Shown here piece after piece: positions 1-8,536 of a stretch of DNA of 64,000 bases (position 1 is its first letter; every line of letters starts with the position of its first letter). The DNA lies in the NCBI GenBank assembly GCA_902810745.1, contig CADDYW010000007.1, positions 38,856-102,855 of the forward strand, in the 5' to 3' direction. The notes under the pieces are model-generated. The model made no database searches. It saw nothing but the letters and a program-made list of their open reading frames with translations, and was not told the origin of the DNA. The position numbers and the translations under genes were made by a program. This stretch comes from Chloroflexota bacterium. Its GTDB lineage: Bacteria > Chloroflexota > UBA6077 > FW602-bin22 > CADDYW01.

Positions 1-620
1 TGCTGAGCGAGGTCGTGGAGACGCTGCTGAGCCACGGCGGCTCAACACGGCTTCAGCTCGACCTGAAGAATGTCGTTCCGTTTCCCACTGACGAGCCGCT
101 GCGGCGCCTGGTCGAGCTGATCCGACCACTCGGGGAGCGCGTAAGCGTTAGTACCAACGCCGATTGGCAGCTCCGCCGATTGCGTGCGCTCGCTCCGTGG
201 CTTGATCTGGGACTGGACATCCACTTCTATCTGGACTGGCACGCATCAGGAGAGTCGGTCGATCCTCGCGCCTATCCGCGTCGGTGCGGTGCCTATGGCT
301 ACTGGGACGACCATCCACTGGCCACTCAGCGCTTCTGGACCACCGCGGAGTATCTCGCGGATCGGTGTGGGATGCTCGTGGGATTGGTACCCGGGGTCCG
401 GACGTTCTATGTCAGCCACGTCCTCCTCGCTCGATCGCTCGACGATGGATTCAACTGGGCCGACGCACTCCACGACGCTGGTATCAAGCTCGACGCCTGG
501 ACCCTCGACACGAACGATCCAGCGGCGATGGTCAACGCACGGCGCCTGCTAGGAGCTGGCGTGGACCAATTCACCACGAACACTCCACGGGAGCTTCGCG
601 CGTGGCTCACCGAGCTGTGA
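1..620 (+). CDS. Glycerophosphodiester phosphodiesterase family protein (5' truncated)
   Basis: The frame is open to the left edge of the window, so the gene probably begins outside it; the GTG at 15 is not a convincing start. About 200 residues remain of a TIM-barrel protein. An internal strand reading LQLDLK and a C-terminal segment AWTLDTNDP followed by GVDQFTTNTPREL match the usual end of GDPD enzymes (variable-Trp-Thr-Asp, then G-V-D-x-[IF]-x-T-x-x-P). Family members hydrolyse glycerophosphodiesters to glycerol-3-phosphate and an alcohol. The N-terminal catalytic His is outside the window, so activity cannot be judged. Confidence 0.65.
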   Translation, partial: LSEVVETLLSHGGSTRLQLDLKNVVPFPTDEPLRRLVELIRPLGERVSVSTNADWQLRRLRALAPWLDLGLDIHFYLDWHASGESVDPRAYPRRCGAYGYWDDHPLATQRFWTTAEYLADRCGMLVGLVPGVRTFYVSHVLLARSLDDGFNWADALHDAGIKLDAWTLDTNDPAAMVNARRLLGAGVDQFTTNTPRELRAWLTEL

Positions 621-779
621 ATCACGCAGATGGTATGTTTCCTGCCTCGCCTTCGCGCCACCCTGGTCGTCACACCCGTGGGCCGCGACCGACTGATGAC
701 CGCCCCGGAATCGCGCTCGACGACGGCAGAGCCGTCCGGCGAACAACGGCGATCTCGACCTTGAATCGCGAGGAAGCGT

Positions 780-3659
780 TTGATCAGACGATACGGTCGT
801 TCTCGAGGCGCAGGCGGAATCCTCCGGCGTCGTGACCTCAACCGCGTCATTATCGACAGTCTCGGCGAAGGTGTACTGGTCCTGGATCGCGACGCCCGCG
901 TGACCTTGATGAACCGCGCGGCGGAGCATCTTCTGGGCCTGACCTCAGCCGAGCTGCTTGGTCAGCCGTTACACGAGACGATCCACTTCCAGCATCCCGA
1001 TGGGACGCCGTTTCCAGCGGAGGAGTGTCCGCTCGTCCATGCGGCGCGCCTCGGCCGGTCGGTCGAGGTACCCGAGGACGCGTTCGTGCGAAAGGACGGG
1101 ACGATACTTCCGGTGGCCTACACGGCGATGCCACTCGAGATCGGCGGCGAGGTGCGTGGGGTCGTGGTTGCGTTCCGCGACATCACTCTCCAGCTACGCC
1201 GCGAGGAAGTATTGATCGAGAGCGAGGCACGATACCGGCTCCTGGTCGAGTTGAGTGCCGACGCGATCCTGGTCGTAGACGATAGTGATCATATTCGATT
1301 TGCCAACCCCGCGACGGAACGTATCTTTGGCTATCGACCAGAAGAGCTAATCGGCCGAAGCCTGACGGTACTCATGCCGCAACGCTATCACCGGATGTAT
1401 CACGAGAACCTGAAGAAGCACCTGCGGACTGGTGAGCGGACCGTGGGCTGGGCCTGGACCGAGATGCCCGCGCTTCGCAAGGATGGCCAGGAGATCATCG
1501 TCGAGTTCATCGTCGGGGAATACCGCCAGAAGGGCCATCGCACCTTTATCGGATACGCGCGGGATGTCACCGGGCGAAAACGGGCCGAGGCAGAGCGCGA
1601 ACGGCTGCTCGAGGAGATCAAATCCGAGCAAGCGCGCGCGGAGAAGCTGGTCGAGGACGTTCGCCGCGCGGTTAGCACGCTCCGGACGCTCATCGATACG
1701 CTGCCAGTCGGCGTCGTGCTCTGCGATGCGCGAGGAGAGATCATCCTGGCGAACCCCGCGGCAAATGAGCTGGTCGGCGGGGCCATCACTGGAACTGCTT
1801 ACGGCCCAACAGCTGGCTACACTCTCCTGCGCCTCGACAGCACCCCCTTCCCGCCAGATGAGCTCCCTCTACCCCGTGCTGTCGAGCGCGGCGAGGCGAC
1901 CAAGGACGTGATGATCCTGGTCCGCTACGCGAATGGAACCGAAAAAATTCTGCTTGGCGCCGGAAGTCCCGTTCGCGACCCCTCCGGCACCATTACCGGC
2001 GCGGTGGCTGTCTTGCAGGATGTGACCGACCGCGTCCGGACCGAAGAGGCACTCCGGAAGAGCGAAGAGCGCCTGGCGGAGGCTCAGCGAGTGGCCCACC
2101 TCGGGAGCTTCGACTGGGAGCTGATCGAGAATCGGGTGACGTGGTCTGATGAGGTGTATCGGCTCCTTGGCCTTGAGGTAGGATCGATCGTCCCGAGCTA
2201 CCAGACGTTCCTGAGCTACGTCTATCCCGACGACCGAGAACGCGTGCGGCAGGTGGTGAGCGAGGCACTGTCCGCCCGGCAGCCTATCGACCTGGATCAC
2301 CGCATTACGCGGCGGGACGGACAGGTTCGGACGATGCATCTAATGGGGAGCACAGTCGTCGACCAGAGCGGTCGGCCGATCCGCCTGGTTGGCACGATCC
2401 AGGATATTACCGAGCGAAAGCAGACCGAGGAGGAGCGCGACCGTCTGCTAGCGCGCGAGCGGGCGCTGGCCGAGATCGCCGAAGCACTGGTGCGCGAGAT
2501 CGAGCTCACCCGCGTTGTCGACATCGTCCTCGAGCAGGCGACAAGGGTTCTCAAGGCTCCCGTCGTTGGTCTCTGGCTGGCAGATCCGGTCCGTCGTCAG
2601 CTCCACCTGATTGCGTCCCAGGGAATGTCGCGGGAGACGATCGAAAAGATTCAGCACCTGTCCTACGACGCACCGTCGCTGTCGGCGCGTGCTGCCAAGA
2701 CTCGCCAGATTCAGGCGATCGAGGATCTGCGGACGCTGGAGGCCGAGCTTCCGCTGATGCGTGAGGTGGCCGCGGCAGAAAAGCTGCGGAGTGCGCTGTC
2801 GATACCGCTGGAGAGCAGAGGGCGACTCGTTGGTGTGGTCACGTATGGTTTCCCTGCTCCGCGACACTTCACCGCGCGTGAGCTGGAGTTCGACGAAACG
2901 ATCGCGGATCTCTTCGCCGTTGCGATCGAGAACGCCCAGCTTTACCGCGAGGTCTCGGATGCGTTGCGTCTCCGAGAAGAGTTTATGGCGACGGTCGCCC
3001 ATGAGCTGCGAACACCGATCACGGTGATCAAAGGCCGCGCTCAGCTATTGCTGAAGGCGGGTGCACGCGATGAGGCGACACGGAATGGTCTCGAATCGAT
3101 CGTTCACCATACCAATCAAATGAGCCGTCTGGTCGACGATATCCTGACCGCAGGACGCGTTCGCCCGGGCCTGGCCACGTTGCATCCCGAGCACCTCGAT
3201 CTGAGTATCGTCACGCGTGATCTAGCGCGGCGAGCGGCCCGGACGGCCACGCACCAAACGTTCCACATCGAGACCGATGGGCCGCTCCCGGTCTCGGCGG
3301 ACCGGGAGCTGATCGGCGAAGTAGTCGACCGTCTCCTCGAGGTCGCTACCAGCCAGGCGCCGGGCGGAGGAACGATCGCGGTGAAGGCACGCCGAGAGGG
3401 CGACGAGGCTGTCGTATCGATCACCTACCCGGGACCGCTCGTGGCGCCCGAGCGTCAGCGCCACGCGTTCGAGCCCTTCTATGAGCTGATGCCGGCCGGG
3501 CATCCGGCGTACCTCGGATTGACTGGTCTGGGATTGTACCTCAGCAAGCAGCTGATCGAAGCACACAGCGGCCGAATCTGGTTCGAGAGTAGCCCGGGAA
3601 AGGGATCCACCTTCTCGTTCAGCCTGCCGCTCGCGCCGGATGGTCACGCCAGGACGTAG
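780..3659 (+). CDS. Multi-PAS/GAF sensor histidine kinase with degenerate ATP-binding motifs
   Basis: A 959-residue cytosolic sensor kinase without membrane segments. Order: four PAS-type domains (about 18-135, 146-270, 302-420, 440-555), a GAF domain (about 570-725), a HisKA dimerisation domain with the H-box MATVAHELRTP (phospho-acceptor His about 741), and an HATPase_c domain (about 835-955). The C-terminal glycine-rich segment GLTGLGLYLSKQLIEAHSG is intact. The N-box is RLLEVATSQ where Asn is expected, and the G1 box reads ITYPGPLV where D-x-G-x-G is expected, so ATP binding may be impaired. The TTG start at 780 follows AGGAAG closely; it is the best start because the first ATG lies inside PAS1. 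No response regulator is adjacent, so this looks like an orphan kinase. Confidence 0.85.
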   Translation: MIRRYGRSRGAGGILRRRDLNRVIIDSLGEGVLVLDRDARVTLMNRAAEHLLGLTSAELLGQPLHETIHFQHPDGTPFPAEECPLVHAARLGRSVEVPEDAFVRKDGTILPVAYTAMPLEIGGEVRGVVVAFRDITLQLRREEVLIESEARYRLLVELSADAILVVDDSDHIRFANPATERIFGYRPEELIGRSLTVLMPQRYHRMYHENLKKHLRTGERTVGWAWTEMPALRKDGQEIIVEFIVGEYRQKGHRTFIGYARDVTGRKRAEAERERLLEEIKSEQARAEKLVEDVRRAVSTLRTLIDTLPVGVVLCDARGEIILANPAANELVGGAITGTAYGPTAGYTLLRLDSTPFPPDELPLPRAVERGEATKDVMILVRYANGTEKILLGAGSPVRDPSGTITGAVAVLQDVTDRVRTEEALRKSEERLAEAQRVAHLGSFDWELIENRVTWSDEVYRLLGLEVGSIVPSYQTFLSYVYPDDRERVRQVVSEALSARQPIDLDHRITRRDGQVRTMHLMGSTVVDQSGRPIRLVGTIQDITERKQTEEERDRLLARERALAEIAEALVREIELTRVVDIVLEQATRVLKAPVVGLWLADPVRRQLHLIASQGMSRETIEKIQHLSYDAPSLSARAAKTRQIQAIEDLRTLEAELPLMREVAAAEKLRSALSIPLESRGRLVGVVTYGFPAPRHFTARELEFDETIADLFAVAIENAQLYREVSDALRLREEFMATVAHELRTPITVIKGRAQLLLKAGARDEATRNGLESIVHHTNQMSRLVDDILTAGRVRPGLATLHPEHLDLSIVTRDLARRAARTATHQTFHIETDGPLPVSADRELIGEVVDRLLEVATSQAPGGGTIAVKARREGDEAVVSITYPGPLVAPERQRHAFEPFYELMPAGHPAYLGLTGLGLYLSKQLIEAHSGRIWFESSPGKGSTFSFSLPLAPDGHART

Positions 3660-3809
3660 AGTGGACGCGAGACGCTCGCGCTCGATCGGGCGTGGTAGGA
3701 CAGTAAAAGAGAGGGAGTAACCGGTGGCCCGCCTCTTGCGGGAGCGACGAACCATGGCATCGCGAGCCGTTTCCGCCACGTACGCCGGTGAGGGCCAAGG
3801 AGGAAGATC

Positions 3810-4046
3810 ATGGTTCGTCTGAATGCGTTGGACTGGATCGCGCTGATCCTGGCCACGATTGGCGCGATCAACTGGGGGCTGGTGGGACTGTTCGGCTTCA
3901 ATCTGGTTAGCGCCATCTTCGGTGGCGTCCCATTCCTGCTTGCCCTGATCTATGTTGTTGTCGGGCTTGCCGGCCTCTGGCTGATCTATCTGATGGTCCG
4001 TGCCTCGGCGGAGCAGCCGACGCCAACGTTCACGCGTCCTCGCTGA
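3810..4046 (+). CDS. DUF378 family small membrane protein
   Basis: A 78-residue protein with two predicted membrane helices (about 8-30 and 42-64). The segment IGAINWGLVGLFGFNLV is the signature of DUF378, a family of small membrane proteins of unknown function. An ideal AGGAGG precedes the ATG. A paralogue lies about 330 bp downstream on the opposite strand (4377-4628), so the two genes converge on a MITE. Confidence 0.85.
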   Translation: MVRLNALDWIALILATIGAINWGLVGLFGFNLVSAIFGGVPFLLALIYVVVGLAGLWLIYLMVRASAEQPTPTFTRPR

Positions 4047-4176
4047 TCGCGGAGTCTTGGCCGCCGAGTTCAGCGTTTCCGGTTCGCTCCGTCCCCGGAC
4101 GAGAGAAGGTGATCATCGACCGGGGCTGGTACCCGATCGATGATCACCCCGCGCGTGTACGGTCGATCTCTGAACC

Positions 4177-4357
4177 CTAGAGCATCGGGCAGTACGAATA
4201 CGCCGGCAGCCGTCCAATCCTCTCTCCCGGTGGGAGAGGGTGAGGGCCGGATGTCCTGTGCGACGCCGTGGACTCACACCCTCACCCCGGTCCTCTCCCA
4301 GAAGGAAAGGGAGACAGCCGCCCCCCGGCAGCTCAGCCTTTCTGCTCGATGCTGTAG
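4177..4357. mobile_element. MITE-like element, copy 1 of 3
   Basis: A 181 bp non-coding element. It begins CTAGAGCATCG and ends CGATGCTGTAG, which are imperfect inverted termini flanked by TA. Inside are two self-complementary GC-rich tracts, one around GGGAGAGGGTGAGGGCCGG and one around CCTCACCCCGGTCCTCTCCC, which can pair at long range. Copies with the same termini and interior lie at 14088-14269 and 18397-18578. A TA duplication is typical of IS630/Tc1-mariner MITEs, but no transposase is seen here. It fills most of the 330 bp gap between two convergent DUF378 genes. Confidence 0.75.
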
Positions 4358-4376
4358 CCCGGATTGGCCGGAGTCC

Positions 4377-4628
4377 TCACGTGATCTCTGACAGGCGGTG
4401 TTCGAGCTGGCGACGGTAGGCAGGATGAGTTACCCGTGTGAAGAACTGATATGCCGACCACGCCCCTGCCAGCGCGACCAGGAGATACACCACCCGGCTC
4501 ATGAAGGTCCGACGGCCGAAGATCGCGCGGACGAGATTGAATCCGGCCACGTCGACCAGACCCCAGTTGAGCGCGCCGAGCGCTGCCAGGAATCGGGCGA
4601 CGTCGTCGATAGTCTCATTGCTGAGCAC
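4377..4628 (-). CDS. DUF378 family small membrane protein (second paralogue)
   Basis: An 83-residue protein with two predicted helices. The diagnostic segment LGALNWGLVDVAGFNLVRAIFG closely parallels the protein at 3810-4046. The GTG start at 4628 is preceded by AGGAGG about 10 nt upstream. The function of the family is unknown. It is transcribed toward its paralogue and away from the NTF2-like gene at 4824. Confidence 0.82.
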   Translation of the reverse strand: MLSNETIDDVARFLAALGALNWGLVDVAGFNLVRAIFGRRTFMSRVVYLLVALAGAWSAYQFFTRVTHPAYRRQLEHRLSEIT

Positions 4629-4823
4629 GGCTTCGATCCTCCTTCAGGGAATAAAAGTCAAGAGCTCTTGCGAGGTGGAGCTCGACCGTGACGAGGCAAG
4701 ATCGAAGCCAGACCCGATCCCCTGATCCAGACCTCGCGGGGTGGCAGCTATCCTGCACGTCGCTATCCGACGTGATCGTGAGGGTAGTGAGACGCCGAAG
4801 TGACGAAGGTGGAGGAAGCGGCG

Positions 4824-5234
4824 GTGAATACTTCGAGATTCCTCGACGCCCTGCGCGAGGTTGAAGAGCACGGTAACGTCGAGCCAATGGTGCAGATCTT
4901 CACGGACGACGCGCGCATCTGGAATCCCGAGCTCCAGCAGCCGCTCATTGGACGCGATGGTGCTCGGCGATTCTGGCGCGATTACCGAGACACGTTCGCT
5001 GCGGTTCGCTCGGAATTCCGATCGATCATCGAGGGCCAGGAAAAGTCGGCACTGGAATGGGAGACGACCGGGACGCTAGAAGCGAACCGTGAGCCATTCA
5101 GTTACCGCGGAGCGAGTATTATCGACTGGTCAGGCGACCGGATCACGCGTTTCGCGGCGTACTTCGATCCACGCGCGCTCGCGGTGGCGCAGCTACGACC
5201 GCTCGAAGTTCGACGAGCCGAGGCAGCTGGTTAG
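4824..5234 (+). CDS. SnoaL/NTF2-like fold protein
   Basis: About 136 residues with the SnoaL-like pattern: an N-terminal helix, then VQIFTDDARIWNPELQQPLIGRDGARRFWRDYRDTF, strands with EWETTGTLE, and a late DRITRFAAYFDPRAL strand. Such proteins form cone-shaped barrels that act as small hydrolases, isomerases or binding proteins, and the substrate cannot be predicted. The frame is open from GTG 4800, but GTG 4824 is preferred because GGAGGA lies 7 nt upstream. No operon partner is evident. Confidence 0.7.
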   Translation: MNTSRFLDALREVEEHGNVEPMVQIFTDDARIWNPELQQPLIGRDGARRFWRDYRDTFAAVRSEFRSIIEGQEKSALEWETTGTLEANREPFSYRGASIIDWSGDRITRFAAYFDPRALAVAQLRPLEVRRAEAAG

Positions 5235-5242
5235 CTTGGACC

Positions 5243-5256
5243 CGCAAGCGCTTGCG
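5243..5256. promoter_or_regulatory. Perfect 14-bp palindrome, LacI-type operator-like
   Basis: CGCAAGCGCTTGCG is a perfect palindrome with the central AAGCGCTT seen in many LacI/GalR-family operators. It lies just after the NTF2-like gene and about 110 bp before the TrmB-gene promoter. No LacI-family regulator occurs in the window, so function is speculative. Confidence 0.3.
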
Positions 5257-5368
5257 TCTGTGCCCTGCCGCGCGTCTGGCGTCCAGCGCCGGACGGGGCT
5301 CGGCTACCTGGCTGCCGCCGAGGACCAGCAGATGGGCGCTCGGGGCGGTGCCGTGCCAGGCTGACCAG

Positions 5369-5398
5369 TTGACAGTCCATGCCTAATCGCGCTAGGAT
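5369..5398 (+). promoter_or_regulatory. Sigma-70 type promoter for the TrmB-family regulator gene
   Basis: TTGACA (5369-5374), an 18-nt spacer and TAGGAT (5393-5398). Transcription would start near 5405. This makes the TTG codon at 5404 an unlikely start and favours ATG 5434, leaving a leader of about 29 nt. Confidence 0.65.
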
Positions 5399-5433
5399 AG
5401 TGGTTGCGTGTGCTACTACTATGCGAGCGCGGG

Positions 5434-6288
5434 ATGGATCTGGTCGAGCGGCTGACCGAGCTAGGATTCTCTCCCAACGAGGGACGGGTCTACGTCGCGC
5501 TGCTGAGGCAGCCTTCGGCGACGGGCTATGAGCTTGCGAAGGCCGCAGGACTTCCGCGTGCGAACGTCTATCAGGTTCTGGCGGGTCTCCTCGCGAAGAA
5601 CGCGATTCAGCGGGTCGGGGACAGCCCGTCCCGCTACGTCGCTCATGCGCCAGCCGAGGTCCTCGGCCGCATCAAGCGAGAGACGATGGCCCGTTGTGAC
5701 GCGCTCACGGTCGAGCTCGAGGCACTCGCGCCACCGGCCGAGCCGACGGCGTTCTGGACGCTGCGCGGACGCGACGCGGTTGTCGAGCAGGTCATCAGCC
5801 TGGTGGCGGGAGCGGTAGAGCGTATCGCGATCTGTCTGTGGTCCGACGATCTTACCTGGCTGAGTGGACCGCTGCGCGAAGCACACCGCGCTGGCTGCCA
5901 CGTCGTGATCAATCTGTTTGGCGATACCGAGCTCGAGTTTGGCGAGATCTACCGGCACGAGGACCCTTCGAAGGTGGTGGGAGGCCACCTGCTGACCCTG
6001 GCGGTGGACTCGAGCGCGGCGCTCGTCGCGGCCCTGGATGAGCCCTCGGGAGCCGTCTACACCCGACATCCCGCTCTCGTGCGGCTGGTCGAGAAGCTTA
6101 TCCGCGACGAAGCATATCTGGCGGCGATCTACGAGCGGTTTCGGAACGAGCTGGAAGCGGTGTACGGACCGCACCTGGTGGCGCTGCGTCGACGGTTGCT
6201 GCCGGTGGATCAGGCCGAGCGGCTCCTGGCGGTCGTCGGCTTCGGGGCTTCCTCCCATCGGGTCGACGCAATCCTCGCGGAGACGTAG
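5434..6288 (+). CDS. TrmB-family transcriptional regulator
   Basis: A 284-residue regulator. The N-terminal winged helix (about 1-70) reads MDLVERLTELGFSPNEGRVYVALL, then GYELAKAAGLPRANVYQVLAGLL, which matches TrmB, a family of sugar-responsive or general metabolic regulators common in archaea and some bacteria. The C-terminal part (about 100-275) is an effector-like domain with PLD-superfamily character (FWTLRGRDAVVEQVISLV). ATG 5434 is chosen over TTG 5404 because of the upstream promoter. The PurA-like gene follows after about 98 bp on the same strand, so it is a plausible but unproven target. Confidence 0.8.
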   Translation: MDLVERLTELGFSPNEGRVYVALLRQPSATGYELAKAAGLPRANVYQVLAGLLAKNAIQRVGDSPSRYVAHAPAEVLGRIKRETMARCDALTVELEALAPPAEPTAFWTLRGRDAVVEQVISLVAGAVERIAICLWSDDLTWLSGPLREAHRAGCHVVINLFGDTELEFGEIYRHEDPSKVVGGHLLTLAVDSSAALVAALDEPSGAVYTRHPALVRLVEKLIRDEAYLAAIYERFRNELEAVYGPHLVALRRRLLPVDQAERLLAVVGFGASSHRVDAILAET

Positions 6289-6386
6289 ACCTGCCTCCGG
6301 TCGATGCCTGGCGGCCCGCAGCATGCCTGCCAACGGACGTTATCTCCCGAGCAATGGGACGACAAAAATAGAGTAAGGATGGATTC

Positions 6387-7397
6387 ATGGGTGCAGTGAT
6401 CATCGTCGATGCGCTGTGGGGCGATTCTGGGAAGGGCAAGGCCTGCGCGTACCTGGCGCGCAAGCTGGACGCGTCGCTGGCGGTTCGCGCCGGAATCGGG
6501 ACGAACGCTGGCGCCAGTATCATCCTCGACGATGATACGATGATCCGCGCCCGTCAGCTTCCAACGGGCTGGCTGAACGCGCACACGCGGGTGGCGGTCG
6601 GGTCGGGTGTGCTGGTGGATCCCAGCGTCTTCCTCGCCGAGGTCGAGCGCTTCGACATTCGTGATCGCGCATTCGTCGACTATCGCTGCGCCGTGATCAC
6701 TCCCGAGCACATCGAGGCGGAGCGCCAGGACGCGAATCTCGCCAAGCGGGTCGGCTCGACCTGTACCGGGAACGGCTATGCCCGTTCCGATTTCGTCCTC
6801 CGTCGCGGCATTCAGGCCCGTGACGTCCCCGAGCTCAAGCCGTTCCTCACCGACGTCGCCCGCGAGGTGAACGAGGTCGCCGCTCGCGGGGTCGTCCTCG
6901 TCGAAGGATCACAGGGAACTTTGCTCTCACTGGCGCTCAGCCCGGATTATCCCTTCACGACGTCGGATAACTGCACCGCGGCCGCGGCCATGGACGACGT
7001 CGGGCTGAACTGGCGCCTGGTCCAGGATGTCGTCATGGTGGTGAAGAGCATGCCGACCCGCGTTGGCGAGGGCCCTTTGCCCTACGAGATGACCGAGCAG
7101 GAGGCCCTGGCGCGCGGTGTCGCCGAATACGGCACGGTCACCGGGCGCATGCGCCGTAAAGCATCGCAGATCGATTGGGATCTGCTGGCCTACTCAGCGA
7201 TGCTGAACGGTCCAACCCAGATTGCCCTGACCTTCTGCGATCATTACGACCCCGCGATGAGACAGGCCCGCACCCGTGACGACATCACGCCACGCGTCCG
7301 AGAGCTGATCTCTCAGGTGGAGAAGGTCGCCGGTGCGCCGGTGACCCTCGTCGATACGGGTAAGCACCTGAGTGAATTCATCGATCTGGCGCCGTAG
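6387..7397 (+). CDS. Short adenylosuccinate synthetase-family enzyme (PurA/PurZ-like) with altered active site
   Basis: A 336-residue protein, about 100 residues shorter than ordinary bacterial PurA (about 430) and in the size range of archaeal PurA and phage PurZ. Recognisable blocks are WGDSGKGK at residues 11-18, TNAGASI at 39-45, GSTCTGNGYARSD near 128-140, VLVEGSQGTLLSL, TSDNCTAA, TRVGEGPLP and YGTVTGRMRRK. PurA makes adenylosuccinate from IMP, Asp and GTP. The catalytic Asp (E. coli D13) is kept, but the next Glu is Ser, and the His of NAGHT (E. coli H41, general acid) is Ala, so the substrate or chemistry may differ. AAGGA precedes ATG 6387. The host probably has another PurA elsewhere (inference). 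Confidence 0.75.
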   Translation: MGAVIIVDALWGDSGKGKACAYLARKLDASLAVRAGIGTNAGASIILDDDTMIRARQLPTGWLNAHTRVAVGSGVLVDPSVFLAEVERFDIRDRAFVDYRCAVITPEHIEAERQDANLAKRVGSTCTGNGYARSDFVLRRGIQARDVPELKPFLTDVAREVNEVAARGVVLVEGSQGTLLSLALSPDYPFTTSDNCTAAAAMDDVGLNWRLVQDVVMVVKSMPTRVGEGPLPYEMTEQEALARGVAEYGTVTGRMRRKASQIDWDLLAYSAMLNGPTQIALTFCDHYDPAMRQARTRDDITPRVRELISQVEKVAGAPVTLVDTGKHLSEFIDLAP

Positions 7398-7438
7398 TAC
7401 GTCGACCGGGCCCTCGGTCGCGGGCTTCCGAGCTTCGT

Positions 7439-8344
7439 TCATCCCCCGGCTGGCGGCACGCTCGTCGCCGCCGGCGTGGGGGACGCCGCGGGCGACGTGA
7501 GCTCTTCCGACGACAGCCCGACGAGCGGCGTCGCGTTGCTCGTCACCATCGGCAGGCGGCCGTCCCACCGCGTCCAGCGGAGGTACTCGATCAGCTGCGG
7601 CGTGATGCTCGCGGCGCGGACCGTATTCGCCTTCGCCTCGCCCTCGGCCGCGGCGACTGCCGCGTCGGCCTTCCCTTTGGCCTCGACGACTGCCTGCTCG
7701 GCTTGAATCTCCTTCTGTCGCAGAATCTGCTGCTCGGTCTCGACCTTCTGCTGGGCGGTCTGCTTCTGCTCGATCGCCGCCTGGTAATCGTTGGAGAACG
7801 CGATGTTCGAGATGTAAATGTCGTCGACGACGATGCCGTAGCGCTGGAGGTTGCTTCCCAGTCGTTCTTTCGCCTTGGCACGGATCTCATCACGCTTCGC
7901 CAGGATCTCGGTCACCGGATACTGCGGGACGACCTCCTTGATGAAGTCGTTGAACGCTGGATCGATCACCTTGTTGGCGAAGTCGAGGCCTACCGTCTGA
8001 TAGAGCTCGCCCGCGCGCGATGGCTCGAGATGGTAGTTCATGGTGCCGGTCAGCTTGACCGTCTGGAGCTCCTTGCTGGCGGCGTCGATCTCTTTGAACT
8101 CGTGTGGCAGGACACGGGTATCGATCTGGACGATCTTCTGGACAATCGGGATGACCAGGTGAAAGCCGGGCTGGAGAACACCGGGCTCGACTCGGCCGAA
8201 CGTCAGCACGACGCCCACGTACCCTGCCTGGACGGTCGTAGCAGACAAGAAAACCGAGAGAAGAACGAACATGACGACCGCGATGACGATCGGAACGCCG
8301 ACGTTACGAAACAATGGCCGTGACGCGTACTGATAGCTCTTCAT
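7439..8344 (-). CDS. SPFH/prohibitin-family membrane protein
   Basis: About 301 residues: one N-terminal transmembrane helix (about 14-38, PIVIAVVMFVLLSVFLSATT), an SPFH domain beginning VQAGYVGVVLTFGRVEPGVLQPGFH, then a long Ala/Glu/Gln-rich coiled coil (about 185-250), and a Pro/Ala/Thr-rich tail. Prohibitin-like proteins form large membrane rings that scaffold proteases or lipid domains. ATG 8344 is preferred to GTG 8356 because AGGAG then falls 11 nt upstream; with the GTG it would abut the codon. No HflK/HflC partner or NfeD protease is next to it. Confidence 0.88.
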   Translation of the reverse strand: MKSYQYASRPLFRNVGVPIVIAVVMFVLLSVFLSATTVQAGYVGVVLTFGRVEPGVLQPGFHLVIPIVQKIVQIDTRVLPHEFKEIDAASKELQTVKLTGTMNYHLEPSRAGELYQTVGLDFANKVIDPAFNDFIKEVVPQYPVTEILAKRDEIRAKAKERLGSNLQRYGIVVDDIYISNIAFSNDYQAAIEQKQTAQQKVETEQQILRQKEIQAEQAVVEAKGKADAAVAAAEGEAKANTVRAASITPQLIEYLRWTRWDGRLPMVTSNATPLVGLSSEELTSPAASPTPAATSVPPAGG

Positions 8345-8536
8345 GGTGATAGCCACTCCTGCAGTTCATCGTTCGGTGACCGCCCGACGATACCCCAACT
8401 CTCTCTCGCCGCATTGTCGCGAGGGCAGGTTGCGACAGGGGTTAATCGACGTAAATGTAAGGTTCGCACTGCGATTGCCGCGAGGAAGATCATCCAGACA
8501 GACTATCCGCCTTTCCCCGGTGGGTAGGAATCTGGG

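Noticed and set aside
6387..7397. Complete Z-DNA (2-aminoadenine) phage system
   Set aside because: No DatZ, MazZ or DpoZ-like gene occurs in the window; only the PurA/PurZ-like enzyme is present.
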